Source: JANPCX01 sp050916095 (GTDB taxonomy: Bacteria > Pseudomonadota > Gammaproteobacteria > Burkholderiales > Burkholderiaceae_C). Taken from it: a stretch of 64,000 nt of DNA. Below, in pieces: positions 8,811-17,963 of the stretch (its first letter is position 1; every line of letters starts with the position of its first letter). The notes below the pieces were generated by a model. That model was given only the letters and a program-made list of their open reading frames with translations, had not been told where the DNA came from and did no database searches. The stretch lies in contig CP050901.1 of assembly GCA_050916095.1 (NCBI GenBank), forward strand, positions 992,001 to 1,056,000, given 5' to 3'. Both the position numbers and the translations under genes were made by a program.

Positions 8811-9071
8811 TTACTTCTTCATGCCCACGTGGGCGAATTTGTTGCGGAACTTCTCGACGCGGCCGCCCAGCGAGTCCACGCTCTTTTGGGTGCCGGTGTA
8901 GAAGGGGTGCGATTCGCTGGTGGTTTCCAGCTTGAAGAGGGGCACTTCGCGGCCGTCTTCGAGCTTGATGGTCTCTTTGGCTTGGGCGCAAGAACGCGTC
9001 ACAAACTTAAAACCATTGGACAAGTCGACGAAACACACGTCGCGGTAGTTGGGGTGAATGCCTTCTTTCAT
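8811..9071 (-). CDS. rpmE2: 50S ribosomal protein L31 type B
   Basis: Component of the large ribosomal subunit. From the ATG at 9071 the product is 86 residues beginning MKEGIHPNYRDVCFVD, the normal L31 N terminus; the open frame runs upstream but that part is not L31-like. It lacks the CxxC zinc ribbon of type A L31 and is longer, with SSHPFYTG-type and SLGGRVEKFRNKF segments typical of type B. Type B paralogues are often made under zinc limitation, but here it may be the main copy. It sits downstream of rho, a common arrangement in Burkholderiales. Confidence 0.93.
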   Translation of the reverse strand: MKEGIHPNYRDVCFVDLSNGFKFVTRSCAQAKETIKLEDGREVPLFKLETTSESHPFYTGTQKSVDSLGGRVEKFRNKFAHVGMKK

Positions 9072-9229
9072 AGCCGATACCTTTTTGGATTGAGCTTCTG
9101 CGCGCTTTTTGCGCGCTTTTTGCGTTTCGGGAGCCACGCCAAACCATTTGGCGCACTTGCCGCGTGGGAAACCGCAGATTATAGCCTTCACCCACCATGA
9201 AAGTCGAGGAGTCCCGGTGAACCACGTTT

Positions 9230-9255
9230 TGTTGCAGCCCGGTCAGGCTGCAACA
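9230..9255 (-). terminator. Strong hairpin after rho
   Basis: TGTTGCAGCC (9230-9239) pairs perfectly with GGCTGCAACA (9246-9255) around a six-base loop, ten bases after the rho stop codon. On the minus strand it is followed by AAAACG and not by T, so it is not a standard intrinsic terminator; it may protect the 3' end of the message. Confidence 0.4.
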
Positions 9256-9264
9256 AACCACCCA

Positions 9265-10527
9265 TCACCCGCCTCGACGCATCATGTCGAAGAAGTCGTG
9301 GTTGTTTTTGGTGGATTTCATTTTGTCCAGGATGAACTCCATCGCCTCGATCTCGTCCATGGGGTAGAGCAGTTTGCGCAGAATCCAGGTTTTTTGGAGG
9401 ATTTCGGATTTGAGCAGCAGTTCTTCACGACGCGTTCCGCTCTTGTTCAGCAAGATAGACGGGTAAACACGTTTTTCGGCCATGCGGCGATCCAAATGGA
9501 TTTCGCAGTTGCCGGTGCCCTTGAATTCTTCGTAAATCACTTCGTCCATGCGGCTGCCGGTATCGACCAAGGCGGTGCCGATGATGGTCAGCGAGCCACC
9601 TTCTTCAATGTTGCGGGCCGCGCCAAAAAAACGTTTAGGGCGCTGCAGGGCGTTGGCGTCCACACCACCGGTGAGCACCTTGCCACTGGACGGCAGCACG
9701 TTGTTGTAGGCACGGGCCAAACGTGTGATGGAGTCCAGCAAGATGATCACGTCTTTTTTCAACTCGACCAGGCGTTTGGCGCGTTCAATCACCATCTCTG
9801 CCACTTGAACGTGACGTGCTGCAGGTTCGTCGAAGGTGGAGCTGATGACTTCGCCTTTGACCGTGCGCTGCATTTCGGTCACTTCTTCCGGGCGCTCGTC
9901 TACCAGCAACACGATCATGTGGGCTTCAGGGTAGTTGGCCGTGATGGCGTGGGCCAGTTGGGTCATCATCACCGTTTTGCCGCTTTTCGGTGGCGCCACC
10001 AACAAAGCGCGTTGGCCTTTGCCGAGCGGGGCGATCAAGTCAATGATGCGTGCTGTGACGTTTTCATCCGACTTGATGTCGCGCTCCAACTTGAACTGCT
10101 CTTTCGGAAAGAGCGGGGTCAAGTTTTCGAACATGATTTTGTTCTTGCTTTCCTCGGGCGTGAGGCCATTGACCTTGTCCACCTTGACCAAAGCGAAGTA
10201 ACGCTCACCGTCTTTGGGAACCCGCACTTCGCCTTCAACGTCGTCACCGGTGTGCAAATTAAAGCGGCGAATTTGGCTGGGGCTGAGGTAGATGTCGTCG
10301 GTGGAGGCCATGTAGCTGGCATCGGGTGCGCGCAGGAAACCAAAACCGTCGGGCAGCACCTCCAGAACGCCGTCACCAAACACCTGCTCGCCGGCGCGGG
10401 CGCGCTTTTTCATGATGGCGAACATCAGCTCTTGTTTGCGCATGCGCGCCACGTTCTCAATCTCCAGGGCTTCGCCCATCTTGATGAGTTCAGAAACGTG
10501 AAGTGCTTTGAGTTCGGATAAATGCAT
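9265..10527 (-). CDS. rho: Transcription termination factor Rho
   Basis: Hexameric RNA helicase that ends untranslated transcripts. From the ATG at 10527 (MHLSELKALHVSEL) it is 420 residues, the standard size; the 21 residues available upstream are not conserved. The N-terminal RNA-binding domain has GFGFLR (61-66). The ATPase core has Walker A around APPKSGKTV (178-186), the LVDERPEEVTEMQR segment and ILLDSITRLARAYN (Walker B region and R loop). The leader is about 300 bases long, starting from a likely promoter within the end of trxA. Confidence 0.97.
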   Translation of the reverse strand: MHLSELKALHVSELIKMGEALEIENVARMRKQELMFAIMKKRARAGEQVFGDGVLEVLPDGFGFLRAPDASYMASTDDIYLSPSQIRRFNLHTGDDVEGEVRVPKDGERYFALVKVDKVNGLTPEESKNKIMFENLTPLFPKEQFKLERDIKSDENVTARIIDLIAPLGKGQRALLVAPPKSGKTVMMTQLAHAITANYPEAHMIVLLVDERPEEVTEMQRTVKGEVISSTFDEPAARHVQVAEMVIERAKRLVELKKDVIILLDSITRLARAYNNVLPSSGKVLTGGVDANALQRPKRFFGAARNIEEGGSLTIIGTALVDTGSRMDEVIYEEFKGTGNCEIHLDRRMAEKRVYPSILLNKSGTRREELLLKSEILQKTWILRKLLYPMDEIEAMEFILDKMKSTKNNHDFFDMMRRGG

Positions 10528-10829
10528 TGGTGCGACCCCTGAGGTGAGGGCTACATGCCACGAGAGGCACATAGACAATGGAAGGCTCAAATCGCGAAGC
10601 GGAATGGGTGATCCTGCTTGCTTTGAGTTTGCGCTGCCTTGACGTTTTTGGAAAAGCGCGAGGCTGAATATGCGCTACGCAAAGAACAAAGGGTTGGAGG
10701 TTTTTGCCGACTCCACGCGGGGCCGGATTCGTTGCTCTGTGCAACGACCCGCTTGCTGTGCGCGTGGGGGCTGGAATTTTTGGCTCTGCGACCAAGCCTA
10801 CAAGGCCCGTGCCGCAGATATTGGAGCGG
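10528..10829 (-). other. Long untranslated leader of rho
   Basis: About 300 bases between trxA and rho with no convincing gene; the small frames here have no recognisable product. A promoter candidate at 10830-10860 would make this the rho 5' leader. In several bacteria the rho leader mediates autoregulation by Rho-dependent attenuation; whether this one does is not visible. Confidence 0.45.
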
Positions 10830-10860
10830 ATTATAGATTACCGTCGATGAAGGCCGTCAA
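10830..10860 (-). promoter_or_regulatory. Candidate promoter of rho
   Basis: On the minus strand a perfect TATAAT (10835-10830) lies 19 bases after TTGACG (10860-10855). The -10 box overlaps the trxA stop codon. Spacing is longer than ideal, but the boxes are close to consensus and are the only ones seen between trxA and rho. Confidence 0.5.
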
Positions 10861-11160
10861 TTGGGCTTTGGACAGGGCACCGACCTTGGTGGCGGCGAGT
10901 TGCCCATCTTTGAAGAGCATCAATGTGGGGATGCCACGAATGCCAAACTTGGCAGGCACGTCGCGGTTTTCATCCACATTCATTTTGGCGATTTGAATTT
11001 TGTCGCCGTACTGTTCAGCCACATCATCAAGAATAGGCGCAATCATTTTGCAAGGGCCGCACCACTCGGCCCAGTAGTCCACCAGCACGGGCCGGTCGGC
11101 CTGCAGTACGTCGGCGTCAAAAGACGCATCGGTGGTGTGTTTAATCAGTTCGCTGCTCAT
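10831..11160 (-). CDS. trxA: Thioredoxin 1
   Basis: Cytoplasmic dithiol reductase, 109 residues from the ATG at 11160 (MSSELIKHTTDASF). The active site WCGPC is at 33-37, with DYWAEWCGPCKM as in E. coli TrxA. The buried aspartate region and the cis-proline in GIRGIPTL (around residue 78) are present. The frame extends upstream, but the extension is not thioredoxin-like. It reduces ribonucleotide reductase and other targets. It is divergent from addB and upstream of rho, as in many betaproteobacteria. Confidence 0.96.
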   Translation of the reverse strand: MSSELIKHTTDASFDADVLQADRPVLVDYWAEWCGPCKMIAPILDDVAEQYGDKIQIAKMNVDENRDVPAKFGIRGIPTLMLFKDGQLAATKVGALSKAQLTAFIDGNL

Positions 11161-11320
11161 TGGCGTGTCCTCTTGCTGAATTTGCACTGCGTCTTGTGGA
11201 ATAGAGGCCAAATGACGCGCAAGGCAAAATTGTTGAAACCTATTCTGACATAGACCCTGTGGCCGCGTTGGCCCAGGGGCGTCTCCCACCTTCGGGTTTT
11301 CGCGAGTTCCGCAGCCAAAC

Positions 11321-13960
11321 ATGACCGTACAAGCGATCAACCCCCTGTCATCCCATGTATGGGATGACATCGCCAATTCAATACGTGTTTGGTGCGAGGC
11401 GCAAACAATTTCCCTGCGTGACGTTTGCATACTCGTGCCCCTGACCGCTCATTTGCCGCTTGCCAAGGCGGCCATGGCCCGTGCCTTGTCTGCGAATGAA
11501 TGGATGCCGCGGATTGACACCGCACAAACCCTGGCTGCGGCGCTGGCCCCCCCACCCTTGGCGCAGCCGGGGCAAATCAGCTTTGATGTGGCCAGTGACC
11601 GCTTGCTGGCACAGGGTCTTTTGGCACCGCACCTGGCCCGTACCGCTTGGGCCAGTCGGGATACGCCGGGACACGCACTGATGGTGGCTGAGGTGACCGA
11701 CCTGGCGCATCAACTGGCTCGCGCTGCACAGGTGTTGCCGCCGAGTCGCCGTGAGGCCTATTGGTTGAACGCCCGATCACGTTTGATACAAGCCAGTGTT
11801 GCCGGGGCCCCGGGCCACAGCGAAAGCCTGTTGGCGCAGGTGGCGCTGGCTTGGGCCGCACTGACTGGCGCACCCGCCACCGATGCTTTGTTCTCGCACC
11901 GCCCCGCTGCTTGGGTAATGGTGGAGGCTGGCGGCCCTGATGCGCTTTTGAGCGCTGTGGCCAGCGACGCGATTGAACAAGGCGTTGCAGTCTTGCGGCT
12001 TCAAGCGGATGTGATGTTTTCTGACGGCTCAGCTTGGCCGCAAACCTGGGCCGACAGTGGCCGTGCCGTGTTCGAAGCAGCCTGCCTGGACTTCGAAGAC
12101 GAGGCGCAGCGCGCTGCGGCTCAGGTGCTCGCGCATGTGGAGGCCGGTGAAGTGCCTGTGGCCCTGGTGGCACTGGACCGCTTGATCGTGCGCCGTGTCC
12201 GCGCCTTGCTGGCACGCCAGTCGCTGGCGGTTCTGGACGAAACAGGTTGGACCCTGTCCACCACACGCGCTGCGGCCTTGGTTGCAAGTGCACTGCGTTT
12301 GGCAGACCCCATGGCCAGTGCAGACGATGTATTGGATGCGCTGAAGTCCATCGCTGCACCCTTGGGCCAGGCTGCGTCTGTGTCGCCGCAGGCGGTGTCG
12401 GAGTTGGAGGTCACCTGGCGCAAAAGGGCTTGGCGTCAACCACAGGCGGTGCAGCCGGAACGTTTGACCGAGTCGGCGGCGCTGTTGTGGCAAGAGCTGC
12501 AATCGGCGGTGCAGCCGCTGCAAGCCAGCCGCACCCGAACACTCGGTGACTGGCTCGATGAGCTGCAAACGCTGTTGAATCGGCTCGGTTTGTTGCCCCC
12601 TTTGCAAGGCGACGATGCAGGCCGCCAGGTGTTGCAGCGTTTGTTCGCGGCCCGCAGTTGGGCGAACACGCTGAGCAGCCATTTGGGCTACACGGCGTTT
12701 TGCCGCTGGTTGGACGATGTGTTTGAGCAGGCCAACTTTGTTCCGCCCACGCCCACCGATCCCATGGTGGTGATCACCCCTTTATCGCGCACGGCCTTGC
12801 GTGCCTTTGCGGCGGTGGTTTGTCCAGGCGCGGATGAACGCCAACTGGGTGCGTGGCCTTCGTCGCCCCCTTTGCTGAGCCGCAGCATGGCGGACTCTAT
12901 GGGGCTGCCCACTGCCGAGCAGCAGCGCCATGCGCAGTGGCTGGCTTTTTGTCAGTTGCTGTGTGCCCCGCGCATCACCTTGTTGCGTCGCATGACCGAG
13001 CAAGACGAGCTGCTTTCTGCCAGTCCTTTTGTTCTGGCCCTGGGTGCGAATTTGACCATTCAAGAGCCGAGCGATCCACGGTCCGCGGTTTCCGTCACGC
13101 GCGCTTTGGTTGCGCGGCCAACGCCCAAGGCCCCGCACCATTTGCCCAAACAACTGTCGGCCAGCAGCTTGGAAATGTTGCGACAGTGCCCTTATCGATT
13201 CTTCGCGCTGCAAATGCTCAAGCTGCGTGCCAACGACGAGTTGGACGAGGCGCTGGCCAAACGTGACTACGGCACCTGGTTGCATCAGGTGTTGCTGCGT
13301 TTTCACCAGCAGCGCGCTCAAAACGGGCCCGCCGAATTGGCGCAAGAGGTGAGCATGCTGCACACATTGGAAAACGAGGTGCTTCACGAAGAAGGGTTCG
13401 ATGAAGCCGAGTTCTTGCCTTACGCCGCCACGTTTCGTCGCCTGGTTCCACGCTACTTGACCTGGCTGCGTCAAAGGGATGCAGACGGTGCGTTGTGGCT
13501 CGATGGCGAACGTGCGCTGCGCGCCGAGCCTGCCGCCTGGGAGGGCGTGGCCATGGTCGGTGAGATCGACCGCGTGGACAGTGTGGAGGATGAACACGCG
13601 GGTCCCGTGATCCAGCTCATCGACTACAAAACCGGCTCGGTGGCCGAGCTGCGAAAAAAAATCAAACAGCCCCTGGAAGACACCCAACTCGCGTTTTATG
13701 CCGCCCTGATGAGCGAACAATCACAGGCCATTGGAACCTTGGCGGCCGCCTACTTGGCGCTGGACGACAGCGAAACCATTCACGTGCTGGCCCACCCCGA
13801 TGTCGAGCATAGCGCCGAGCAGCTGTTGGCCGGCGTGGCCCAGGACCTCAAACGGATACGTGCTGGATCTCCCTTGCCGGCTTTGGGCGAAGGTGCGGCC
13901 TGCGAGACCTGTGAAGCGCGTGGCCTGTGCCGGCGTGACCAGTGGGCGGGCGGCGCATGA
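11321..13960 (+). CDS. AddB-type PD-(D/E)XK nuclease with iron-sulfur cysteines
   Basis: An 879-residue subunit of an AddAB-like DNA-end-processing complex. The C-terminal nuclease domain contains LRQCPYRFFAL (C623), EIDRVD and the catalytic IDYKTG. Together with CETCEARGLC (C861, C864, C870) the four cysteines fit the iron-sulfur staple of AddB/Cas4-type nucleases. The N-terminal half would be the inactivated helicase-like region; no Walker A is evident, so it is probably structural. The stop overlaps the following helicase gene by four bases (ATGA). The pair is an alternative to RecBCD in recombinational repair. AddB is an inference from domain order and cysteine pattern. Confidence 0.82.
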   Translation: MTVQAINPLSSHVWDDIANSIRVWCEAQTISLRDVCILVPLTAHLPLAKAAMARALSANEWMPRIDTAQTLAAALAPPPLAQPGQISFDVASDRLLAQGLLAPHLARTAWASRDTPGHALMVAEVTDLAHQLARAAQVLPPSRREAYWLNARSRLIQASVAGAPGHSESLLAQVALAWAALTGAPATDALFSHRPAAWVMVEAGGPDALLSAVASDAIEQGVAVLRLQADVMFSDGSAWPQTWADSGRAVFEAACLDFEDEAQRAAAQVLAHVEAGEVPVALVALDRLIVRRVRALLARQSLAVLDETGWTLSTTRAAALVASALRLADPMASADDVLDALKSIAAPLGQAASVSPQAVSELEVTWRKRAWRQPQAVQPERLTESAALLWQELQSAVQPLQASRTRTLGDWLDELQTLLNRLGLLPPLQGDDAGRQVLQRLFAARSWANTLSSHLGYTAFCRWLDDVFEQANFVPPTPTDPMVVITPLSRTALRAFAAVVCPGADERQLGAWPSSPPLLSRSMADSMGLPTAEQQRHAQWLAFCQLLCAPRITLLRRMTEQDELLSASPFVLALGANLTIQEPSDPRSAVSVTRALVARPTPKAPHHLPKQLSASSLEMLRQCPYRFFALQMLKLRANDELDEALAKRDYGTWLHQVLLRFHQQRAQNGPAELAQEVSMLHTLENEVLHEEGFDEAEFLPYAATFRRLVPRYLTWLRQRDADGALWLDGERALRAEPAAWEGVAMVGEIDRVDSVEDEHAGPVIQLIDYKTGSVAELRKKIKQPLEDTQLAFYAALMSEQSQAIGTLAAAYLALDDSETIHVLAHPDVEHSAEQLLAGVAQDLKRIRAGSPLPALGEGAACETCEARGLCRRDQWAGGA

Positions 13961-16900
13961 CCTCCGCGCACCAAACGCCGGCCTACCGCTGCAACGGCGA
14001 GCCCACCACACGCGAGGCGTTTTATGCCTTGGCCTGCGACCCATCGCGCAGCGTGGTGGTGGAGGCTTGCGCAGGGGCGGGAAAAACCTGGATGGTGGTG
14101 TCGCGCATTCTTCGCGCCTTGCTCGAAGGCGCCGAGCCCCATGAGGTGCTGGCCATCACCTTCACCCGCAAAGCGGCAGGCCAAATGCGCGAACGTTTGA
14201 ATGATTGGCTTTGGGCCTTTTCGGCACAACGTGCAAGCGATGAGCAGCGCAGCAAGGAGCTGCAAGCACGCGGCATGAGCGCCGAACAAGCGGTGTCCTT
14301 GGCCCCTCGTCTGGGACAGCTGCATGGGCAACTGCTGCAAAGCGGTCGACCACCGCAGATCTACACCTTTCACCGCTGGTTCTTTCAGTTGTTGCGCGCG
14401 GCACCGCTGGAGTTGTTGGGCGAACTGCAATTGAGCAGTGACATGCAATTGGTGGAGGAATGGGCTGACCATGAAGACGAGGTGTACCGCCGCTTTCACG
14501 CCGCTGTACTGCGCGACGCCGACCTGCTGCAAGACTTCAACGCCTTGGTGCAAGACCATGGCCGAAGTCAGTTGCGCAAGTGGTTGGATGCCGCCTGGCA
14601 AAAACGCATTGAACTGGCCCTGACCGACGAGGCGGGACGACTCGAAAGCAGCGTGCCACCCGCTGCGGCTCTGGGTGCGCCCTTTGATCAATTGGCCCAC
14701 CCGGCTGAAAGATTGACCGCGCCGGTGGTGCGGCAAGTGCTGATTGAAGTCGCCGCGCAACTTGGTCGCAAAACCACGGCCACCGCAAAAAAACAAGGCG
14801 TGGCGTTGCAACAGGCGTTGTCGCTAACTGATGTCTCGGCGCAGTGGACCGCCGTGCGTTTGGCGCTTTACACCGCGGCGGGCACGGTGCGCAAAAACAT
14901 CGAGGTGGACAGCCTCGGGCTGGCACTGGCCCACCTTGACGACATCCACGCCGCCTGCGAACAACACGCGGCCCACGAGCGTCACATGCGCATGGTGCGC
15001 CTGTCGCGCTGTTTGCTGCGTGAACTCAGCCTGTACAAACGCGCCCGTGGTTTGGCGGACATGGCCGACCTGGAGCTGTGCGCCTTCAAATTGCTGAGCA
15101 ACGCCGACCTCTCCGGCTGGGTGCAAGAACGTTTGGATGCGCGCACCCGGCACCTGCTGATCGATGAATTTCAAGACACCAGCCCCTTGCAGTGGCATGC
15201 CCTGCAGGCCTGGTTGTCGGGCTATGCCGGTGCCGGTGGCGGGGCCAGTGGGCAACGTCCGCCTTCGGTCTTCATCGTGGGCGACCCCAAACAAAGCATT
15301 TACCGTTTTCGCCGCGCCGAACCCAAAGTGTTCGAGGCCGCTCAGGTGTTTGTGCAAGAGGCCATGGCGGGCGTATTGCTCGCCTGCGACCACACCCACC
15401 GCAACGCCCCGGGTGTGCTGCAGGTGGTGAACACGGTGTTTGAGGCCGCACAAGCTCAAAACGAATACAGCAGCTTTCGTGCCCACACCACGCAGCAGGC
15501 GCATCGCGACACCCACCACCCCGCGCTGTGCATGCTGGCACCACCTCAGACAGAAGAAGCTGAAGAGTCTGCCAACCAAGCAGCAGATGATCGCTGGCGC
15601 GACACGTTGAGCCAGCCACGCATCGAACCCGAACAAGCCCGCCGCGCCTTGGAAGCCGAACAAGTGGCCGGTGCCATCGCGCAACTCGTTCAAACGCAAG
15701 GGGTGCCGCCACAAGACATCAAAGTGCTCAGCCGAACCCGTGCTGCTTTGCTGGCGCTGCAACCCGCTTTACAAGCCCGTGGCCTGCCGTTTGCGGCCGT
15801 GGGCCAGTACGCCTTGGCGGACGAGATGGTGGTGCGCGATTTACTGGCGTTGCTGGATGTCCTGGTATCGCCGCAAAACGACCTGTCGTTGGCGCATGCA
15901 CTGCGGTCCCCGATTTTTGGCGCATCGGATGCGGATTTACTCACCCTGTTCGATGCCGCCTCCCGTCCCGCATCGACCGCGTCCGTGCCAACCTCGTGGT
16001 GGGCGGCGCTGATGGAGCTGCCTTCACCAAGCGCCGAGTTGGCCCGCGCCGCCAGCTTGCTCAGACGATGGCAACTCGCCGCAGAACAACTGCCACCGCA
16101 CGACCTCTTGGACCGCATCGTGTCCGAGGCCCAAGTGCGTGAACGTGTGGCAGCTGCTTGGCCTGCCAGCAGCGCGGCCCAAGCATTGGCATCGGTGGAT
16201 GCACTGCTCGCGCAAGCCCTCACCCTGGACGGCGCACGTTACGCCACCGCCTACCGTTTTGTGCGGGCTTTGCGTCGCCGCGCCATCCAAGTTGCTGCAC
16301 CCACGCCGCCCGGCGCCACCGCTTTGCTCACCGTGCACGGTGCCAAGGGCCTGGAGTCGCCCTGGGTCTTTTTGATGGACACCGACCCCGCACCCCCAGC
16401 GGCCGAGAGCGTGACCCTGCTCGTGGATTGGCCGGTGCAGGCCCTCGCACCCTTGGCCTGCGGTTTTGTTTACTCCACCCGCCGCTGCCCGCCGTCCTTG
16501 CAGCCTTTGCTCGACATCGACAACCAGGCCCGGCAGCGAGAAGAGCTCAACGGCCTTTACGTCGCACTGACCCGGGCCGAGTCCCATGTGGTCATCAGCG
16601 CCACGCCTTCGGCGAGCAAAAGAAGCACGGCAACACCGTCCTGGTGGTCACGCTTGCTGCCGCATGCCTTGCCTTGGCCCGAGGCTCAGGTTGGGCTGAC
16701 TCAAACCACAACAAGCTCAGCGCACACCACGTTGTGGCAACTGCCCACCTTGAATGCGGATGCCAATTCGGTCTCGCCTGAAACATCCGCAGCCGTCAGC
16801 GCCACGCTACAACAAGGCGCACCCTTACGTTTACGCCTGAGCTTGTCGAAGGATCGGCCCGAACGGAATGACGAAGTCCTGTCCGGCTTAAAGCGAGAGA

Positions 16901-17562
16901 GAGAGCAAGAGCAAGAGCAAGAGCAAGAGCAAGAGCAAGAGCAAGAGCAAGAGCAAGAGCAACAGCACGACGCGAGACCCATCCCCCTCACCGTTCGCCC
17001 TGAGCCTGTCGAAGGGCAGGGCGCTGCACCCAAGTTTCCAAACGACGCGGTTCTCCCCTCCGGCGACAACAACAGCCAGCTCGGCGAAGCCATTCATTTG
17101 GCGCTGCAATGGGCCACGCATGCGCTGGATGTGAGGCGTGGCGCGGCCCCAAACGCCGCGCCTACCGCGCCCGATCTGACCGCGTGTTGTGAGGCCGCCG
17201 CCCGGTTTCATGCCGTGCCAATGGATGCGGTGAGTGCCGTCGTGCAACGCATTTGGAACAGCCCCCAGTGCCAACCCTTTTTCAACAGCCCCCAATTGCG
17301 CTGGGCAGGCAACGAGGTGCCGATTGCGGTGGAAGGCAAAAGCCAAAGAATCGACCGTTTGGTGGCCTTGGTGGCAGATGGCATCACCACCTGGTGGGTA
17401 CTGGACTACAAACTCCATCCAGCACCACAAACCGTTGCCGATTACTGCGATCAACTGAAGGCCTACGCCCTCGCTGTGTCAGCCCTGCAAACGCCACAAA
17501 CCGTGCGCTGCGCTTTCATCACCGGTGAGGGGCGGGTGCTGGAGTTGGTCGAACAGTCATAG
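13957..17562 (+). CDS. AddA-type UvrD-family helicase-nuclease
   Basis: Helicase-exonuclease subunit, 1201 residues from the ATG at 13957, which overlaps the addB stop; a GTG at 13942 is an alternative. Superfamily 1 motifs: Walker A ACAGAGKT (37-44), LAITFTRKAAGQMRERL, Walker B IDEFQDTSP (402-410), GDPKQSIYRFR, LTVHGAKGLE (helicase motif V) and VALTRAESHV (motif VI). The C terminus is a RecB-type nuclease with IDRLV and LDYK (1149-1152). A low-complexity linker (about 960-1022) contains ten EQ dipeptides and two translated copies of a dispersed DNA repeat, an unusual expansion between the helicase and nuclease domains. Confidence 0.87.
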   Translation: MTSAHQTPAYRCNGEPTTREAFYALACDPSRSVVVEACAGAGKTWMVVSRILRALLEGAEPHEVLAITFTRKAAGQMRERLNDWLWAFSAQRASDEQRSKELQARGMSAEQAVSLAPRLGQLHGQLLQSGRPPQIYTFHRWFFQLLRAAPLELLGELQLSSDMQLVEEWADHEDEVYRRFHAAVLRDADLLQDFNALVQDHGRSQLRKWLDAAWQKRIELALTDEAGRLESSVPPAAALGAPFDQLAHPAERLTAPVVRQVLIEVAAQLGRKTTATAKKQGVALQQALSLTDVSAQWTAVRLALYTAAGTVRKNIEVDSLGLALAHLDDIHAACEQHAAHERHMRMVRLSRCLLRELSLYKRARGLADMADLELCAFKLLSNADLSGWVQERLDARTRHLLIDEFQDTSPLQWHALQAWLSGYAGAGGGASGQRPPSVFIVGDPKQSIYRFRRAEPKVFEAAQVFVQEAMAGVLLACDHTHRNAPGVLQVVNTVFEAAQAQNEYSSFRAHTTQQAHRDTHHPALCMLAPPQTEEAEESANQAADDRWRDTLSQPRIEPEQARRALEAEQVAGAIAQLVQTQGVPPQDIKVLSRTRAALLALQPALQARGLPFAAVGQYALADEMVVRDLLALLDVLVSPQNDLSLAHALRSPIFGASDADLLTLFDAASRPASTASVPTSWWAALMELPSPSAELARAASLLRRWQLAAEQLPPHDLLDRIVSEAQVRERVAAAWPASSAAQALASVDALLAQALTLDGARYATAYRFVRALRRRAIQVAAPTPPGATALLTVHGAKGLESPWVFLMDTDPAPPAAESVTLLVDWPVQALAPLACGFVYSTRRCPPSLQPLLDIDNQARQREELNGLYVALTRAESHVVISATPSASKRSTATPSWWSRLLPHALPWPEAQVGLTQTTTSSAHTTLWQLPTLNADANSVSPETSAAVSATLQQGAPLRLRLSLSKDRPERNDEVLSGLKREREQEQEQEQEQEQEQEQEQEQQHDARPIPLTVRPEPVEGQGAAPKFPNDAVLPSGDNNSQLGEAIHLALQWATHALDVRRGAAPNAAPTAPDLTACCEAAARFHAVPMDAVSAVVQRIWNSPQCQPFFNSPQLRWAGNEVPIAVEGKSQRIDRLVALVADGITTWWVLDYKLHPAPQTVADYCDQLKAYALAVSALQTPQTVRCAFITGEGRVLELVEQS
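16834..16866 (+). repeat. Dispersed repeat copy inside addA (copy A)
   Basis: Contains CCTGAGCTTGTCGAAGG followed by CCCGAACGG. It is the same family as the copies at 16990, 55841 and 55965 in this window, and is read in frame as part of the AddA linker. Repeats with this core are widespread in proteobacterial genomes and usually intergenic. Confidence 0.8.
16903..16962 (+). repeat. Hexanucleotide tandem repeat (GAGCAA)x10 in addA
   Basis: Ten perfect head-to-tail GAGCAA units, preceded by GAGAGA and followed by CAGCAC. The unit is six bases and in phase with the gene, so each encodes Glu-Gln (residues 983-1002) and copy-number change would not shift the frame. Likely a slippage-prone, length-variable linker. 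Confidence 0.95.
16990..17016 (+). repeat. Dispersed repeat copy inside addA (copy B)
   Basis: CCGTTCGCCCTGAGC followed by CTGTCGAAGGG, the same core as copy A and in the same orientation, on the other side of the GAGCAA array. Translated in frame as VRPEPVEG. Confidence 0.8.
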
Positions 17563-17963
17563 CCGCACTGGGCCCACACCTTCAGTTCGGCGCGCGCCCG
17601 GCTGGCAGGTGAACGCGGGTCACGCCAATCCTGTTCACATGCAATGGTGTCGTGAACAGTGGCACGGCGTTCATTCGATTTCCCAGTTTGGCCATTCGAT
17701 CACACCGCCATCCAAAGTCGCAAACAGACTCTGGAAAGACGGTAAACCGCTTTTGTTTGCCTGGTCAACATACGTCCTACCCCCTACGCCGATGGCCTCT
17801 CGGTGGTGGAGTCAATCGATCCGATTCGGTTCGTTGGATGGCCGCTGCCGGCCAGGAGCGGACGCTGGTGAATGACAGTTTCCTGACATCACATCGATAA
17901 CTTTTGTGTCGAAAGCCATCGCAAGCTGAGCACCCGAAGGGGCCACCCAGCTAGGCGATAACA
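17563..17963. other. Gene-free stretch between addA and the RNA-repair cassette
   Basis: About 400 bases in which I see no supportable gene, RNA or terminator. Frames of 60-116 codons exist but are low-quality and overlap one another. It may be a remnant at the edge of a transferred segment, because it borders the RNA-repair cassette and a similar empty stretch lies on its other side. Confidence 0.4.

Noticed and set aside
9109..10521. 470-codon open frame on the plus strand opposite rho
   Set aside because: Rich in His, Gln and Phe as expected of an antisense shadow of a GC-rich gene; rho on the other strand has full family motifs.
16903..16962. Repeat array resembling a CRISPR
   Set aside because: Units are six bases and identical with no spacers; it is a coding microsatellite.
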